64,000 nucleotides of DNA, taken from Incurvaria masculella (Eukaryota > Arthropoda > Insecta > Lepidoptera > Incurvariidae). This document shows positions 34,389 to 47,000 of this stretch, one piece after another. Below the pieces are notes generated by a model, which was given only the letters and a program-made list of their open reading frames with translations, ran no database searches and was not told where the DNA came from. The stretch covers positions 4,092,001 to 4,156,000 of the forward strand of contig OX335650.1 in the NCBI GenBank assembly GCA_946894095.1, given 5' to 3'. Position 1 is the first letter of the stretch. Each line of letters begins with the position of its first letter. The translations under genes and the position numbers were made by a program.

Positions 34389-34580
34389 GGGAACTAACTA
34401 GGTGCCATACCAGAGTTTCCTAATATTGCCGCTTCGACCATATTCTATTAAATGCGATGGTATCCGTCCCCGGGGAGAAGTACGTAAGAAGGAACCTACA
34501 GCAGTCACCCATTCACAACCCTGCAGCTCCCAGTGGGGTTTAACCTAGATGATCAAACGATGAGCCACTGCGGGCTATCG
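34389..34580 (-). repeat. tRNA-SINE family, diverged copy
   Basis: It contains AGGTGCCATACCAGAGTTTC, ATTGCCGCTTCGACCAT and ATGCGATGGTATCCGTCC on the plus strand, i.e. the reverse orientation of the family. It lies about 270 bp upstream of the odorant receptor start. Confidence 0.65.
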
Positions 34581-34753
34581 TGGCTAAAAGCCGAAAGTGA
34601 AAGTTGCTTTGTATTTCAAAGATCCTTACTTTCACTGCCTTAGGGACTGCTGACAGTAATTTTAAGTTAAGAAAATTAATTCACAGAAGGAATGATAAAA
34701 CCAGGCCTCAAGCTAGTCGCTGAGTTTGAATACATTAAATATAAAGAAGTGGG

Positions 34754-34761
34754 TATATAAA
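34754..34761 (+). promoter_or_regulatory. Candidate TATA box of the odorant receptor gene
   Basis: TATATAAA lies 94 bases before the chosen ATG, which would place transcription start near 34,785 and give a leader of about 70 bases. No initiator motif is clear. The call rests on sequence and spacing only. Confidence 0.45.
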
Positions 34762-34854
34762 GCATACCGAGCGAAAGAAAATACTACAATCATAATATAC
34801 ACCTCGTTGAAAACCTAAATAAGATTTAGATGTGATTGTATTCCCCAGATTATA

Positions 34855-35003
34855 ATGTTTACTCGTTTTTTAATTAAAAAGTTTCAGAAGCAGGATTATG
34901 ATATTGAGCAAGAGAATATCACCGTTCATGGCTATTACGCGATATTGAAAACTATTTTCAAAACGTTTGGCGTATTTGATGGCCACATAACACCATGGTA
35001 TTG
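34855..35003 (+). CDS. Odorant receptor exon 1
   Basis: It codes the cytoplasmic N-terminus, beginning MFTRFLIKKFQKQDYDIEQE and ending ..HITPWYW with the Trp codon split by a phase-2 intron. The donor is GTGAGT. The ATG is the first in this frame after the candidate TATA box. Confidence 0.8.
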
Positions 35004-38000
35004 GTGAGTTGATCACAATCTGAGACTACGAATATCTGAAAATCAATAATATACTGTGTGCTGTGCAAAAATATTCATTATTTCGCTTCCATCGGCTGGT
35101 TTAGATTAATAGTAGTCTCTGGTACTGCAACTACCTACGTAACGTCTGGTCTTATTATCCGAAGTAAAAAAAAATAGGACCTGAAGGCCGAATACCATAC
35201 AACGGGCAAAACGGGTTTAGGAAACCATACAACTAGTTAGGTCGAGCGCCAATCCCGAAAGACCGCGTTTACGCGTGTGTGCATGTAGCTTCTAGATTTT
35301 AAGATTTTAATTACAAAGCAAGAAAAGATTCAACTGAAAGGGGATACAATAGTGATGACAATTGAGAACGTTATGTAACACGGAGATATGTAAATATAGG
35401 GCGAATGGGTGAGGAAAGAATGACGAAATAAATTCACGGAGCGGAAGTGAATGGAATGGTCGTGCCCGGGCGGTCTAGCTAGGAGAACGTTATAACACCA
35501 AAAAAATAGGTACGTAGCACCCAATTGTAGATCGTGTATGAAAAGATGTATCCTGGGGAGTGGGGAAAATTGAATAATAAAAATAGGATCTTTATGACTC
35601 GCGAGGTCTACAGCTCAGAGATGCTTCAAGGATTCACACCTGATTCTGATTCACAGGAACCTGCTCATGGTGTTTATCACGGCTTCTGGCGCGCTGTCCG
35701 TGTTTCTGCTGTTGTGTAACCTGCAGCATGCCATCGAGCACGATGATCTATCACAGCCCACTGAAACCTCCGTCTTTATCACTATGTTTACATTTCAAAC
35801 TTTCATACTCATTGGAGCCTACCTGGACATCGAATACTTTCTGTATCTGCGGGACCGACTTGAGGAAGCATTCACGTTTATTTCTTCGCCGGAAGGAAAG
35901 AAATACCGGTGTGTATGTGTACCCAATACAAAAATAGCAAATGTAGTCCGATAGTAAGGTTCCTTGATACTTGCTATGTAGAGATTTTGGCCTTTTTTAT
36001 GTTTGAGTTGTTAAGGTGGGTACTCATTAGCGAGCTGTGGCTGTAACCGAGCAGATACAGTACGAGGTTCTAGTGTGTACGCGTGTTACGATCTTCAGTC
36101 ACGACATCTACCCGAGCCGCATCATCGAGCGTACACACTAGTGAGCTGTAGCTGTAACCGAACAGATACAGTTACCAGGTTCTAGTGTGTACGAGATATC
36201 CACATCACTGTGATCGTAAAGACAAGGCCGGAATGTTCACAGTGTTGGTTTGTAACTGCACGATGTCGGACGAAGTGTCTCTCGCTTGTGCAGCATACAT
36301 ATTTATAGATGCTTTACTTGATAATTCTAAACGGCCAAGAAGATGGTGGATTCATCCAATGTATCGCGAAAGAAGTGATCTAATTCATATTTTAAAAAAA
36401 TCAACAAATCAGTGGTCATTATAAAAATTTCACGAGAATAACTCCAACTGATTTTGAATATCTACTGAATTTAATCGGGCCCAAAATAACACGAAGAAAC
36501 ACTAAGTTTCGGCAAAAATCGCACGAAAATAGTTGTTGGCTCGCAGCGCGCAACGACCTCCACTCTCGACGTCCACGAGCGCACTGCGAGCGCCCTTTGA
36601 GCCATGGCAAAAACCGACACTCGTCGGCTCGCTCCAGCCGACGATGTTTCGCTCGCGGCAGGCTCGCAAACTACGTACACACTATGTCTTTTGGTAACAG
36701 TAACGTGCAACGGTTACAGTAACAGAATGAGTACTGTTCTTACATCGGCTCGCTGCGAGCCGACGATGTACCGCTCGCGGCAGACTCGCGAACCACGTAC
36801 ACACCATGATTTTTAGTTACAGTACGTGCAACGGTTACAGCCACAGCTCGCTAATGAATACCCGCCTTTAGTCTTGTTTGATCGGTTTTGATTGTGATTT
36901 AAGTGGTTTACTACTTTACTTAAGGTGGCCCAACCCGGCGGGCCCAACTCATTCGCGAGCACGGTACAAAACCGTGCTGTTGCGCTCTGGGACCTTCTCT
37001 GTTTCAAAGAATAAGACAGGCTCCGTGATAAGGAAGATGCAACATGTCCACAAAAAAGACAATGTGCATAGTGTATGATTTGGTTAGATTTACGAAAATT
37101 TTAATTTCAAAACGACTTATAGCTAAAAGTAAACCACGACCGCTGTAGTCAAAAATCTAACAAAAACCAAATAAATCATACATCTTGATTAAATAAGCTA
37201 TGTCTGATGACTAATCTTTTTACGATGTTCTTACTTTATCATTGCGTAATCCACCTCCAAAATTATTGTATAAAACGCGCGAAAAATTCGAACTTTCGGA
37301 CCTTATAACTTAGAAACCAAACATAATTTTACAATGCCAATGGTCATCAGACATCTAGTTCGATCAGATAAAGCTATTTTGAGTAAAATTTTGGATCTCT
37401 GACAAGAAATGTGGGCGTGATCTTCTTTCCCCTTTTGTATGGGTAGATGAGCGGGTTGGGCCACCTTAAAACAAAAAAAATATAGTTTTTTAATTCAATC
37501 CGCCATCATTGTATTAATTTGGTTGTTCCAATGTTGAATTGGAATTGGATGAATTTGGAATGTAAGGGATCTTAACCCCAAGTTATTGAGATCCATGTCC
37601 ATCCGTCCGTCCGTCCGGCCGCCCGTCCATCCATCCGTCTGTCGCAGGGCTGTATCTCTAGGCAGCTGAAATTTTCACGGAGTATTTGTTTTGCCGCCGG
37701 AACAACAAATAGGTAAAATTTAAAAATAGTAAAAATTAAACGTGTTTTTTTGAGCTTAATACGATGGTACGGAACCCTTCGTGTGCGAGTCCGACTCGCA
37801 CTTTTTATTGCGTTGGTTTGTCTTGGTTTTTCTTATTCAATCATGCCATATCGGCTTAACCGATTTTGATCAAGTTTCGTAGGTAAGTAGATACATTGTC
37901 GTTGACTAGCCTTTTGGACCAGCGCTTTGGGTTACTATTTATCTAGTTTGTATTTCAGCCCGACATCAGTACAAAACGACATTGAGCGGAGCGGAGCCGG

Positions 38001-41000
38001 GTGCCTTACCTAGTTCATAAATAAATATAGAATCAGTATAATGGAAGGGTGAATATACATATACCCTTATAATTATTTAGAAATGATATGCGCACTTTTT
38101 TTTTAATTTGATACTGATTTTATTTGATTAATCTTATTCGAAAGTTGACCCTTAGAAAAAGCCTATTCTGCACAACTCGTACATAGGCATATAAAACAAT
38201 GTTAAATTTCCAGTAAACGCTTCTATGAGACACACCTTCTTACCTGGCAACTGTGTATGGTCTGGACTGTTAGCATCCTTCTAACGGCCTTTGCTTTCTA
38301 CGTTAAGGACACCTTCGATGTTTTTACGCTTGACCGCAAGGATTGTTCGATCAACCCTTTCCTCATTCCAATAAGACCGCCGAAAGGGCTCGACCCGTGT
38401 GAGTCACCTTATTATCAGCTGCTGGTGGTGCAACTATACATAATGACACCGTCATTTACGCCGGTCTTCCTGGGTAAGAGCTTTGGAAATACCGTATTAT
38501 CCCGGCGGGAGGTGAGTGCGATGCATGAACTAGTACCATGCGCGGATCTTCATTATATTGCACGGAATCATTGAAATTGCCTCTTCGACAATCATTTATT
38601 CAATGTGAGGTACAAACCCGGGCGGGATTCACTAGGAAGTAATGTGAGATACTTAGGGCCGAGTGCACGAAATTGACAAAAAATCAAAATTAACGTCAAA
38701 GTATGATCAAACACGTCACTTTGTGTGGACAGTATGCGGATCACTAAAAGTGACCTGTTTGAACATTGATTAACTCGGCCGTCTCTTCGTGCAACCGGGG
38801 CGTACAGTCTTACGTTTTACGTTACAATAAAGTGGACAATATCCTCGACAAAGTAGCCACCTGGGGCTTCGAGAACCTTGACGACATCAACGTTTGCAAG
38901 GCGCAATGCTGTGTTTTCTTTTCTCTCCTAGCATGTTTCCAGGGTAACGTCGTACCTATCGGAGCATTTGGATCTACTCGGCTGCAACATCTCCAAAGAT
39001 GTGGGCTTTCAGCACTCTATTGAATCCAAAGCCAACATTCCATTGCAGAAACTGTTGCAGAAGGTTCTTTTTACCGGCACAAATCACGGATGAAGCCGGT
39101 GATAGAATACTGTAGCTACATTTCGGAAGGTAGGTAGTCTCCATTACCTGCTGGCGTCCTTGGACACAATTCAGCGCCGAGCGGTCCGTCTTGTTGGTGA
39201 CCCACAACTCACCGTTGGCCTGGAGTCAGTGGGCCACAGACAGTCGCAGTACTATCATGGACGTTGGCATGGACGGAACATGCATCCCTTTTTACATCCA
39301 ATATCCAGAACACCCGCCGCAGAGAATAAGAGCACTATCTAATGCGGTTGACATCAGGCTTTTGAGAACAAATCGTTTCGCAAACTCATTTATCTGCCTC
39401 ACTGCCTGGATATGAAACTGTCTGCCGGCGGGTGTCTTAACTCGAATCTATAACCTGGGGGTCCTCAAACGTAATTTAAACAAGTTTGATCGTTCAGCGA
39501 TAGGTCGCAAATCAGCTGGTATGATGCCTCGTTGAGCGTGGTATCGCCAGATGAGGTAGATTTGACTTTTCTGAGTATCTCTGAAATCTCAGATCAGCCA
39601 CCCATCCCGGATTCTAATTGTATTATTTTTACGTGCCAAACCCCACACAACACAAAATGGTGGTGGGCCACACAGGATAGTAGCAGTTTCTCTGGCAGCC
39701 CGACCGGGGAACAGCCTTGTTTCTCGGCGGTGAACGTGGATTACAGTTCTTCAGTACATTACAGGATTACAGTCCACGTGGCACCAGAGTATCAAGGCAA
39801 ACCGCCAACGTGGCAGGACCCTGCTAGCTTTTCACACCCTAACATAACCTAACCTAACCCAACCTCTGATGTGCCATCTAGCGCACCTACTATCAGACCC
39901 GCTGTCTCTAATTTTCAAAAATGTACCAACCCAACTTAAACAAACGTGCATGTTCGGAATCCATGGTTAACTGTAAGTTGTCTTCCCTACTAGGTAGAAG
40001 GGTTAAACCCGCCCGGTTTAGTAACATCGCATTGCTTGAAAGAGGGTCGAAGCGGGAACTAAACATTGCTCGATTTTTCAATGCAGTTTGAAATAGTCGT
40101 GCTCTTAGGTTTTGACATGGCAACTTATTTCTTCTGGAATGCGGTCTGTTGGTACAGTAAGGGTGAAGTGCACAACATCTACGATTAATAACAAAATTAA
40201 AATCAAATTTAACCACGGGTGGCTGTAAAAAGGCAGTTTCTCATGCACAATCTCCGATGCCAGTCGACAAAACTGATTTTATTTACAATAATAACCAAAC
40301 ACAGGTCAAGTATGCGGAATCGCACGAAAATATAGGGTATTTTTCCCGGGTATGAATCCCAAATACCAAATACTGCTGGACTCCGCTGACATCATCTGTT
40401 TAGCAAGATGGTATTCGGTTATGACGCCATTTGCGGGTTGTGCGCGCCGACATTCGCCTGATCGGAGATTTGACAGCGGTGTGATTATGGGTATTATCAG
40501 AATGTGATTTACCGTAGATTGTGCACTCCAGCCTAAGTGTGGTATTATAAAAGCCATGATAGCATGGTCCCAAACAGGCTAGAGAAGGAATCGTACCGCT
40601 ATCGCTCTATTATGCCAACGCTGCAGTGAAACGGCACCACGGAGCTTGTCAATGCCCTCACACGTCGATTGCTATTCCAGCGCACGTGTTCATAATCCTG
40701 ATAAGTGTCGGCCACTTGGTGTCCCAGTTGAACATGGTGATCGAGGATGTGGACAGCCTGTTCTCGGAGATGCCCGACGCTGCCGACCAGCGCGTGATGC
40801 ACCAAGTATTGAGGAAAAGGATTAAAGTCCTTGTGGACAGACATGATGCTGCTTACATGTTGGTACCACTAAATAGTTTTTTTTTTATTTTAACCGACTT
40901 GGACCGAAAAAGGAGGAGGTTCTCAATTTGTCGGTATGTTTTTTTATATGTATTTAACTCGATATCTCCTCAAATTGTCAATCGATTTGAATGATTATTT

Positions 41001-44000
41001 GTCTCATCAGTAGGGTATCTCAGAGATGGTCCTTTCATAAATTTTATAGTATAATATTACTCCTTTTTTCTTCCTCTCCTTTACACACAGATCAGAAAAT
41101 AACTGAGTTTTTTATTCTAATACAACGTATATGCAACAGGTACTTTTGTAACCAAGCGGCAATATGCAAGAAATGGAACGCTTACTCGCGCTTACAGCCA
41201 ATTGATAACGACTCCAGTGGTTTGTCTCACGGCCTACGTAGTTGCAAACGTAAGTTTTGATTACATACATAGCGCATTCCCCGAAGTAATAGTGCGCAAG
41301 GAATATTGCCGTATATTTGGGGCCTTTTTCACCCACTGCTGATTAGCTTAATCGCCACATATTAAGGGAATTTCTTAGCAGCTTGTAATCAATACCAGTA
41401 CAATATAATCAGCACTTAAGTAATAAAGGCCCTTTAAGTGTCGGTTAAAATAAATCAGTACTTTCTGAAAACCAGGCTTACCGCATTAATAAATACAATT
41501 GAGACTTAAAATGCGAATAATTTTTGATTCGACAATAACCTTATATAAATATTTTGTTTCAGGATATGGAGCACCATAAGTTCAATATCATAATTTTCTT
41601 GGTGCTGATAGGTGCAATGGCACAATACTTAGTGCCTTGCTGGGGTATTACTATCATTGCTACCAAGGTAACTGTCGAACCAATATTAGGAGAAACGAGA
41701 TTTTTTTGAGTTATTTTTTTCTAGAAGCTACGTACCAGTTCGTGGTAAGAAAAAAAATATGTATTAGTCTAGGTCGCGACAAAAATGGTAACGATAACGT
41801 AAACGGCTGAAACTGGGTTCACAACATAGATACCAACCCTATGATGTTAAATGTGTCCGTCTGCCTGCGCCAAGTGGTTTTACAAGTTGTATAAGTTGTT
41901 AAGTACGTGTGTACCTAAATTGTTTAATATTGAATCTTGAAATTATTATTTAATTCACATAAATACTTCATTCACATTACTACAATCGCAAACACTATGC
42001 AAATGCATCCTATGTGTACCTATGTGAAGGTTAAAGTATGCATATACTTACTGTTATTGCCCAGATACTGTGGTTTTATCCTAAGTTAAGGTGGCCCAAC
42101 CCGGCGGGACTAACTCATTCGCGGGCACTGTACAAAACCGTGCTGCGCTTCTCTGTTTCAAATAAAAACACAGGCGCCGTGATGAGGAAGATGCAACATG
42201 TCCACAAAAAAGACAATGTGCATAGTGTAAGATTTGGTAAGATTTACGAAAATTTTGATTTCAAAACGACTTATAGCTAAAAGTAAACCACGACCGCTGT
42301 AGTCAAAAATCTAACAAAAACCAAACAGATTATAAATCTTGATTAAATAAGCTACGTCTGATGACTAATCTTTTAAAGATTTTCTTACTTTATCATTGCG
42401 TAATAAACCACCAAAGTTATTGTATAAAATGCGCGAAAAATTCGAACTTTCGGACCTTATAACTTAGAAACCAAACACAATTTTACAATGCCAACGGTCA
42501 TGAGACATCTAGTTCGATCAAATAAAGCTCTTTTGAGCAAAATTTGGGATCTCTGATAAGAAATATGGGCGTGATCTTCTTTCCCCGTTTGTATGGGGAG
42601 TTGAGCGGGTTGGGCCACCTTAAGGCAAAGAGCGTTTTGATCATCTTAAATACTTTTAGTAAATGGGTGAATTTCCTGCCCATTGCGCGATGACGGAAAG
42701 AAAACGGTGGGATAGCTGACAACATAATGTTCTCTTTCTGTTCATCGTGTGGGTAGATGTCACTAAAGTTGGTTCTGGCACCTAAAAGGAATACAAGTGG
42801 TCCTACTGCATTTTCTTCCCGTACACGTCGCAAAAAACGGCCAGGGGAGTTCTTCGCGGTTTGGATTCCACTTAAAACTACAGAGTTTTACTAGGGTTAG
42901 TCGTGCCCGGGTTGGTTTTTTTTTTAAATCATTCACTATCGACTATCGCATTGAGTTATCGATGGTAAAAGCGATAGTTAAAGTGTTCCGCGTTTTCCTT
43001 AAGTTCAATGCAGCCGTGCAATAACATTTTTCAAGCACTTGATGTCGTCGTCCCACCTGGCGGGTAGTCTTCCCACACTCCGTTTTCCTGTCCACGGCCG
43101 CCAGTGTAGGACACGGTTACTCCAACGGTCGTCGTCTCTTCGGCTGACGTGGCCAGTCCACTGCCATTGAGCTTAGCCACCCGTCGTCCAATCTCGTTAC
43201 GCACCATATCCCGTAGCGATTGCGTTTGCTCGCTGGGCAACATTCAACTTCTGAACAACGGCGACCGTCAGAGTCCACTTTTCACACCCGTACGTCATGA
43301 CCGGTAGATCGCACTGGTCATATATTTTGCGGAAGGTCAGACTTCAGAACAAATTTAAGCTTTCCGAAGGCAGCCCAACCCAGTTGAATTCGTCTCTCGA
43401 ACTCCTTAGTCAGACCTCTCTACTACGCGTCTACCAAGCCGCAGAATTTACGTACTCTTCAACCTGTTCCAACACTGCTCCGTCGATAACCATTTGTCCT
43501 CCCGTCATAACCTCAGTCGCGATGACATTGGTTTTGTCCCGGTTCATCTTCAAACCTACCTTTATCGATGTTTTATAAAGGTCTTGTAGCATGGTCTGAA
43601 GTTAAACTCAAGAATTTGACAGAAGAACAATGTCGTCGGCGAAGCGAAGATGACTGAGTAAATCTCCATTAACGTTTATACTCATGTTGTCCCACTCAAA
43701 CGTCTTGAACACATCTTCTAATGCGTTGGTAAAGAGATTGAGTGAGATCACATCCTCCTGCCGTATGCCTTTACCAAGAGAAAATACCCAACCAAATTTA
43801 GGTTTGGTTGGGTATTTTCATGGAGCCTCACAGTCATCGTCGCGGACCGGTACAGGTTTAGGAGTACCTCGATGTAGCGGTGGTCGATTCTGCACCTCAG
43901 GAGGCTGCATTTTTTAACTGAGTCGAACGCCTTCTCATAGTCGACGAAGGCTAGGAAGAGCGGCTTGTTGTACTCCTCGCACTCTGCACCACTTGTCTCA

Positions 44001-47000
44001 CAGTAAATATGTGATCAATGGTGCCATATCATGTCCTAAACCCAGCTTGCTCACGAGGCTGGTACTGATCCATCTATCCATCAGTTAAACTAAGCTTAAT
44101 TCCAAATTTCGACTAGGGAGGCGTGATGAAAACATTACATTTTTAATATAATTTAAGTAATATCATTGTAATGAAAAATAATAATAGATGTTCATTTGTC
44201 AGCCTCGGTAGCTCAGTGTGCGATGCCTTGATAATCGATAAACTGAGGAACCTTTGATGCTGGCTGTGGTTCGGATTTCACGTAAAACTGTTACCCATTT
44301 AACTTTTATTTTCCCTATTCAACACTTATATGACGTTAGCCTTAGATGAATATATCCCTGCTATCATTAATCTATGCTGTATCAAAGCAGGTATTTAGCT
44401 TGTGATAAGTGATGCTGTTTCGTTTGGGGGTTTAGAATAGGGAGTGGACTGTATACATTTTCTTTTAATCGGTACCTCCAAATAATCCAGGTGCTGGTTC
44501 TCCTGTCGGCTTCTTGAGTTGGTTTTCCTTGAGAAAACCTTGTGCACTGGTCCAGACACTTGCTTGAATGATGGAGCACTGAGCACTGAATGGCACTGCA
44601 GCAACTCTCTTAATCTTTGATGATTGAATTCTTGTACAATTGTTCTTGGTTGCAACAATAACCACTTTTATGTTGAGTTTGAAGTTGCTGCACCGAGGCT
44701 GGTTCGAAAAGTAACAGTTTGGGAGTAGGTAGGTAGGACTAGAATGTTTCTCTTGTATGAAATAGATTTGAATTATTTTCTTTCTACCCCCATTGCCGTG
44801 TGAAATGTATTGATGCACTTGTGGCTGCGTGCACAATGGAACCTTATGAATACCATCCAGATGCAAAGTGAAAAGTCCTTCGACAGTTCAGCGAGGTGGG
44901 GGCGGCGTGCGCGCGCGCAGAGTGGTGGGGGCGGGGCGGGGCGGGGCGCGCGGCGGCGCGGGACCTGCGGCTGGTGCTAGCGCGCGCGCAGAGACCGCTG
45001 CCCGACCGCCAGGCGGGCTTCCGCAGCCTGGACCTGGAGGAGTACCTGCGGGTGCGTGTTCAGAAACCGATGCGATCGAAGATAGGGAAGATCATAAATT
45101 TATTACATAACTAGCGGCCCGCTCCGGCTTCGCACGGGTATGAAATATATCTGAATGGCTCCCGCCGCCCCGTCCGGCCGGTACCGCCGCAAACGCTACG
45201 TCCCGCAATTTTTTAATCTGTAATATCTTCGAAAATATTTATTTAAATCATATGCTGTATATCAGATCTGCCATATAGATCTATATTAAATCAACAATGT
45301 ATTAAGATATTTAATTGGATAAGGATTAATGCTGTATTGGTTAAAATAGCTTCGAAAATTAGCCATAATTAGTCGTAAAAAGTAAATGACAATAAAATGT
45401 TATTGTGGGATATCCATAAGAGATAGAAATATACCATCGCGGAGTTTACTGTAGACCTTTTCAATGTGTACAATACTTAGTACATTATTTTGATAAATCT
45501 CGTAGGGTTCAGCCTGCGTTTGCAATGTAAGCGGAAAAAATATATTTTTTTACGACATCACATTGGAAACCTCAAATATAACAGTACTTCTCCACTATTT
45601 AAAGCATGTTATTATACATATAAGCCTTCCTCTTCAATCACTCTATCTATTAAAAAAAACCGCATCAAAATCCGTTGCTTAGTTTTAAAGATTTAAGCAT
45701 ACATGGGGATATAGGGACAGAGAAAGCGACTTTGTTTTATACTATGTAGTGATTTGACAAATCTCGTAGGGTTTAGCCTGCGTTTGCAATGTAAGCGGAA
45801 AAATGATTTTTTAAGCTATTGCATAGCTTCTATCGAGGGCCTTGAGCGCGGGGACCGAATCCAGAAATTCCGTAACGAAAAAAAACCTCACGCTCCCCAC
45901 TCCGACGGGCCATGCCGGTAGCGCTACTTCACACCAGGGGGAGCGGGACCGGGGGCGGCGGCGGGAGCGGCGGCGGGGGCGGGCCGGCATAAGTTGATAC
46001 AAAATGCTATGCAATAGCTTTACCGCGGCAGTCCCCGAGTGCCACACGTACTTAGTATATTATTTTGATAAATCTTGTAGGGTTCAGCCTGCGTTTGCAA
46101 TGTAAGCGGAAAAAATGAAATTTTTTACGACATCACATTGGAAACCTCAAAAATAACAGTATTTCTCCACTATTTATTGGATGTTATTATACATATAAAC
46201 CTTCCTCTTGAATCACTCTATCTATTAAAAAAAACCGCATCAAAATCCGTTGCGTAGTTTTAAAGATTTAAGCGAACATGGGGATATAGGGACAGAGAAA
46301 GCGACTTTGTTTTATAATATGTAGTGATACGATATAAATGATGAAAAAACTGTATAGATGTGGGCAGACTCACCAGCTCTCCCCAGCCGCACCTTCAGGA
46401 ATCTAGCGCTCCCAGCAGGACGCCACCAGACCCTTGCACGACGGGACGAAGCTAGTGCTGCGTCGATGTGGAGAACTCCATAGGCACCAGTTCACTTTCC
46501 AGAAAAGAGCTGATCGAATATGGCAGGGATCGAAAATGTTCATGGTACACGCGCGGCGGAGCGTTACGAGTAGACATGCGCTCGCAGAATGCGCGGGAAA
46601 AGCAGACTGACCGTTAGGTCGCGTTCGGAACCATCCAATGCGAATGGATTGACGCTGAAAGAACAGGGGGTCCATTCAGGGCAAGAGTGAGTTCGAATTC
46701 GTCACTTAATATCAACTCACTTTTTTAAATAGGCAATGTTCCCACACTTCTTGAACATCATTACAGTTAGGTAAAAATCCGGTCTGTCCCGTAAATACGT
46801 TGGAAGTATAAATAACGGTTCTGTTATTTAAATAATAATATGTTTACCAGCTATTTTTAGGTTAACTCACTCCCAAGCTCGAACTCACTCTTGCCCTGAA
46901 TGGACCCCCTGCCCACATTCCACAAAGATAACCGATTTTTGACCAAAATCAAAGATGTGCTATCATCCGTGTCATTCGATTAAACAAATATATATTTTAA

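Noticed and set aside
39532..39852. 106-codon plus-strand frame in odorant receptor intron 3
   Set aside because: It lies just after a LINE remnant, ends in a simple AACCTAACCT run, and has no domain I recognise.
39840..39866. AACCTAACCTAACCC, resembling the insect telomere repeat (TTAGG)n
   Set aside because: Only about four imperfect units, far too short for a telomere or clear interstitial array.
44395..44866. Overlapping minus-strand frames of 87 and 133 codons
   Set aside because: No domain, overlapping in different frames, within a receptor intron. It could be leader sequence of a retroelement, but I cannot support that.
45752..46047. Minus-strand frame with Arg-rich sequence over the GC-rich insert
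   Set aside because: The open frame reflects GGCGGC repeats in a palindrome-ended insert; no domain.
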